Shown here: positions 6,837-10,269 of the stretch, piece by piece | How the letters are laid out: each line of letters opens with the position of its first letter | Position numbering within the stretch: position 1 is the stretch's first letter | Source: an uncultured archaeon | GTDB taxonomy: Archaea > Thermoproteota > Nitrososphaeria > Nitrososphaerales > CALBXV01 | DNA length: 10,269 nt | Direction of reading: 5' to 3' | Assembly: GCA_937890045.1 (NCBI GenBank) | Contig: CALBXV010000416.1 | Location: forward strand, 1 to 10,269 | Notes under the pieces: model-generated | The model's database searches: none | Seen by the model: the letters and a program-made list of their open reading frames with translations, nothing else | Told to the model about the DNA's origin: nothing | Program-made: the position numbers and the translations under genes

Positions 6837-9800
6837 TGTCAAGTATTTTATTACAAGAAGATCTTCAAAATTTATCCCAAGGTAAACTTAAGTCGAGTGT
6901 CTCAACGGGGTTTGGTGCCTCTTTTACTGATTTAAATATACCAGTTAACACACCACCCATTTCAAATGATTTTGCAAAAATTACAGTAACCGATGCGGGC
7001 GGAAATGTTTTAATATCACAATTTTTAAATTCGAATACTTTTGATTTAGATTCAGATGGTAAAGTCATCTTTAATATTGGAAATCAATTGAGAGGATTGG
7101 GATTCGATCAAGGAACTTATAATGTTCAATATGAATTTTTAAGAAGAAAAAGTGGATTACCAGGTGCTCGTTCAATTGATCTAAGCGGTGAATTTTATTC
7201 TGGCCCCACTACAACTACAGAAGATGGTAATATATATAAGGATGTGTTAGATGAGACCACCATATTGGGTTCGGTTGATGCGGGATTAGAGATTAATAAT
7301 ATTAATACACTTAGAGATGAGATTATTATATCACCAAATATAGATATTACTAATGAAAAGTATTTAGAAGAAACAGAAATATTATTTAATCCAACTTATA
7401 CATATTATTTAAGAACTGAAAGTCCGTTATCTCAGAAGATAGACGATATAGACCTAATAACAGAACAAAACTTTGGTTCATCTGGAATAGGAGTAAAATC
7501 TGGACAAATAGCACATGGAGATAATTCTATAGAGTTTGGTACGGCTTCCCCCACTAACGTAGTTACACGAGAACAATTTGATAAATCTTATGTTGAAGGA
7601 ACTACAAGTGTTATATTAAGGGATATGTTTGTTACTACAGTTGAACAAGTACCAAAGACAGAAATTGTAACGAAAACTGAAGTAGAGGCAAGACCACTCA
7701 TACCACCCGTGGGATCTCAAACAGGAACAATTAGTAATTTGGCACAATGGATATATGATGGAACTGCAGATTCTTGGCTTCCTAATCTTGGTGTATTACA
7801 ACGAGATGCAAGTGGGGTGTTTATAGTTAATGATTTGGTGGTTGGAATGTCTTTAAAACAGGCAATTCAACAGAACCATATAACTCCTATCATTGATATG
7901 TGGGAAGAATTGCAGCACCTAGCAAGGGATCATGATAACTCCGTAGAGGTAGAATATCATAATATGGCTCAAGAGTGGTGGGTTAAAAATAGAGAAGTAT
8001 TAAGAAACTTTAAAGATATTAATGGTCTGACTATGAATTGGGATGATTATGGTATCTTAGCCAGTTCCGCTTATAGAATAACAAGCACCCAGATTGGGAA
8101 TTATATTAGTGATTGGGGTACTTTAGATGGTACTGTAAATGATTTAGCAGGTTATTTTTATATAACTGATGAGTATGATTTAGGAGATTTACAAGCAAGA
8201 CAAGACACAGTAACAACTTTTGAAGAAGTAAAAAGATACGCTGATTATGTAGGAAAAATTTCAAGTGTTAGTTATGATGGTGAGTTTCTTAATAGAATAG
8301 TATTAGAAGAAACACCAAAAGAATACGCTGAAAGAACTGGTTTATTTTTATACGAAGAACCAACCAATGATACACTTTATGTAGATAAACCTATGTTTTT
8401 TAGAACAAATAAATCTACTGTAAGTAATCTTAGAACATATATGTATTTTAGGGATGGTTATAGAAGTTTAATAGTTAATAATAAAAATGGTGGAAATTCT
8501 GGAATTTTTAAATTATATAACCCTTTACCAGAAAAATATGATATAGGAAGTACGTGTCAAATAGTAGAAGAAGTAATACCTAATAAGAGTTTTGGTGTAG
8601 AGTTAATTCCTTGGATAGAGACTCCATTACCCTCAACTATATTATTGCCCCCTACTTCGGATGGAGTATCAGAACAAATACAGCCAGTCACAACTGAATA
8701 TAAAAATTGGGCTGAATTATCTTTTCAAAGTAGTTCTCTTTATAGGGATATTATAAATAAGGTAATAAGTGGTAGTATAAATGAAACAGAATTAAATGTT
8801 GATTATTCTATGTATGATAATTTTGTACATTTTAGTTCAGCAGAAAAAAGATTATCAAATTTTAAATATAAGTTAGAAAAACTTGAAGGATATGAACAAG
8901 AAAGTTCTTCTATTGCAGGATTATATACAGGCTCGGGAGCTTTAGGAAATGATCCCAACACGGTAGTGACTGGATCACAAGCTAAATTAGATTCTTTAGA
9001 ATTAAAAATAGATGAAGTGAAGAATAACTTTGATGGGTATGAGAAATATCTTTATTATGAAAGTTCTTCTTTTACCACAAGTAGTTTTGGAATTCATTAT
9101 GAGTCTACTTGGCCAAAACAGAATACTTCAAAACCATATGTGTTATATCATTCTACACAATCTGTAGCAGATACTTGGTATGAAAATCAAAAAGTAAGTG
9201 CATCAAATTATGATTATTATAATAGGGATTATTTAATTTATCATTTGCCCGACCATATATCACGAGATAGTGAAAATGAAGTATTTTTACGATTAGTAAA
9301 AATGTTAGGACAACATTTTGATAACATTAAAAATTATATTGATGAATTACCCTCAATTTATGATAGAGAAGAATCATTAACTAAAGGATTACCTAAACAG
9401 TTAGCTTCTACGATAGCTAAATCTCTTGGTTGGCAATTATATGATGGGTATGATTTGGTACAGTTAGATGAATATACAACTGGTAAATTAGTTGCACAAG
9501 ATAATACTATAACATCCTCTTCATCAGTACCATTGGAAGATGTTAGTAAAGAAGTATGGAAACGAATATTAACAAATATGCCATTGTTTTTAAAGGCTAA
9601 AGGAACATTAAAGGCATTAAAAGGATTGATAACTTGTTATGGAATTCCATCTACAATATTACGAGTAAGAGAATATGGTGGCCCAACTAAAAATGAAGTT
9701 AATCCTAACTATGAGGCAATACGTAGATTTTCAAAGGCATTAGATTTTAAAACAAATCAATATGTTCATACACTTTGGAAGGATTCTGCAGATACTGGTA

Positions 9801-10269
9801 TGAAACCCAAAACGGTTGAGTTTAGATTTAAGGCAGTATCAAGTTCTAATATGAATTTGGTTCATATGGATAGAAATCCACAATCGACAGGAGGCAGCAG
9901 TTTTCACGCAGGATGGGGAGTGTGGTTAAAAGATAATGGTTCAGCTGATAATATGGCTTCTATTGTGTTTTCAATTAGTGGATCTAATCAATCTGGTTCT
10001 ATGCTAGCAGATGATTATTTGGAAGTTACAAGTTCGTTACTACCATTCTTTAATGGAGATTTTTGGTCGGTGATGTTACGGAAAGAATTGGTTAATGATG
10101 AGATATTTTCTACAAGAATACATTCTGGTTCTGTAGGGATGGTAACAGGCTCACATAATTTTGAAACAGGAAGTTTACAAACTCCATTTGAATCTGCTGG
10201 AGATGGTGGAACATTAGAAGTTGTTTCACAAAGTTCTTATATTTTTGATGGTAGTTATAGTTTAGGATT
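6836..10269 (+). CDS. Very large structural protein: gpI/gp7-type wedge module plus lectin-like region (partial, runs off the right edge)
   Basis: An uninterrupted frame starts at the ATG at 6836, which overlaps the preceding TAA, and runs 1144 codons to the window end without a stop. Residues about 25-110 look like an Ig-type beta domain (ISNDFAKITVTDAGGNVLIS, then DQGTYNVQYEFLRRKSG). Residues about 310-480 are Trp-rich mixed alpha/beta. Residues about 670-800 hold charged helices (FSSAEKRLSNFKYKLEKLEG) and a Ser/Tyr-rich stretch. Residues about 797-950 resemble the P2 gpI-type tail module: LPDHISRDSENEVFLRLVKM, ELPSIYDREE (837-846), LASTIAKSLGWQL, VWKRILTNMPLFLKAKGTLK with the Lys-Gly-Thr near 922-924, then a Gly-Ile-Pro strand. 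From about 993 onward, beta strands (VEFRFKAVSSSNMNLVHM, GWGVWLKDNG, FWSVMLRKE) look like a LamG/concanavalin-type lectin fold. T4 gp7 is about 1032 residues and also belongs to the inner wedge, so size and gene order agree. No Shine-Dalgarno is visible; coupling is likely. Confidence 0.75.
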   Translation, partial: MSSILLQEDLQNLSQGKLKSSVSTGFGASFTDLNIPVNTPPISNDFAKITVTDAGGNVLISQFLNSNTFDLDSDGKVIFNIGNQLRGLGFDQGTYNVQYEFLRRKSGLPGARSIDLSGEFYSGPTTTTEDGNIYKDVLDETTILGSVDAGLEINNINTLRDEIIISPNIDITNEKYLEETEILFNPTYTYYLRTESPLSQKIDDIDLITEQNFGSSGIGVKSGQIAHGDNSIEFGTASPTNVVTREQFDKSYVEGTTSVILRDMFVTTVEQVPKTEIVTKTEVEARPLIPPVGSQTGTISNLAQWIYDGTADSWLPNLGVLQRDASGVFIVNDLVVGMSLKQAIQQNHITPIIDMWEELQHLARDHDNSVEVEYHNMAQEWWVKNREVLRNFKDINGLTMNWDDYGILASSAYRITSTQIGNYISDWGTLDGTVNDLAGYFYITDEYDLGDLQARQDTVTTFEEVKRYADYVGKISSVSYDGEFLNRIVLEETPKEYAERTGLFLYEEPTNDTLYVDKPMFFRTNKSTVSNLRTYMYFRDGYRSLIVNNKNGGNSGIFKLYNPLPEKYDIGSTCQIVEEVIPNKSFGVELIPWIETPLPSTILLPPTSDGVSEQIQPVTTEYKNWAELSFQSSSLYRDIINKVISGSINETELNVDYSMYDNFVHFSSAEKRLSNFKYKLEKLEGYEQESSSIAGLYTGSGALGNDPNTVVTGSQAKLDSLELKIDEVKNNFDGYEKYLYYESSSFTTSSFGIHYESTWPKQNTSKPYVLYHSTQSVADTWYENQKVSASNYDYYNRDYLIYHLPDHISRDSENEVFLRLVKMLGQHFDNIKNYIDELPSIYDREESLTKGLPKQLASTIAKSLGWQLYDGYDLVQLDEYTTGKLVAQDNTITSSSSVPLEDVSKEVWKRILTNMPLFLKAKGTLKALKGLITCYGIPSTILRVREYGGPTKNEVNPNYEAIRRFSKALDFKTNQYVHTLWKDSADTGMKPKTVEFRFKAVSSSNMNLVHMDRNPQSTGGSSFHAGWGVWLKDNGSADNMASIVFSISGSNQSGSMLADDYLEVTSSLLPFFNGDFWSVMLRKELVNDEIFSTRIHSGSVGMVTGSHNFETGSLQTPFESAGDGGTLEVVSQSSYIFDGSYSLG

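Noticed and set aside
6865..7068. A 67-codon open frame on the minus strand
   Set aside because: It falls inside the start of the 1144-codon plus-strand frame, which is continuous through this region.
8752..8759. TATAAATA, identical to the T4 late-promoter core
   Set aside because: It sits inside the large gene with no gene start nearby. In DNA this AT-rich, one or two such octamers per 10 kb per strand are expected by chance.

Overview
The window looks like part of the tail-baseplate region of a tailed, contractile-tail (myovirus, T4-like in the broad sense) bacteriophage. Every gene lies on the + strand. The genes abut or overlap, and no gap between them exceeds about 25 bases. Two products are recognisable as core baseplate wedge proteins: a gp25/GPW-type protein (2680-3090) and a gp6/baseplate-J-type protein (3095-5002). 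The DNA is very AT-rich (hand counts of several ordinary coding lines give about 25-32 % GC) and strongly prefers A/T-ending codons. The standard bacterial code fits: TAA, TAG and TGA all appear as stops. The style of the proteins resembles uncultured marine T4-like phages, but that is a recollection of family style, not a search result. The host cannot be read from this window.

Layout, left to right. (1) The C-terminal 60 codons of an unidentified gene (1-183). (2) A hub/central-spike block: a gp5-like OB-fold-type hub candidate without a visible lysozyme domain (170-1273), a small protein with a FecR-like beta motif (1275-1727), an alpha-helical protein with a proline-rich middle (1735-2178) and a Lys/Pro-rich linker protein (2202-2678). 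(3) The wedge block: gp25-like (2680-3090) and gp6-like (3095-5002). (4) A beta-rich DNRLRE-type structural protein (5014-6534). It carries an in-frame, GC-richer inserted module bounded by a 12-base direct repeat. (5) A 100-residue protein of unknown role (6534-6836). (6) A very large gene (6836 to beyond 10269; at least 1144 codons, open at the right edge). Its middle-to-late part resembles the P2 gpI / T4 gp7-type wedge module and is followed by a lectin-like (LamG/concanavalin-type) beta-sandwich region.

How they fit together. In contractile-tail phages the minimal wedge is built from W, J and I (T4 gp25, gp6 and gp7), and the order here is W-J-(two extra genes)-I-like. The likely reading is one late structural operon. 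It encodes a central hub or spike, a wedge that ties the hub to the sheath, and peripheral beta-rich proteins that may touch the host surface. Several start sites carry good Shine-Dalgarno sequences that overlap or directly follow the previous stop. Two junctions (6532-6536 and 6834-6838) are TAATG overlaps, which suggests coupled translation. I saw no promoter, terminator, tRNA, CRISPR array, integrase or insertion sequence that I could support.
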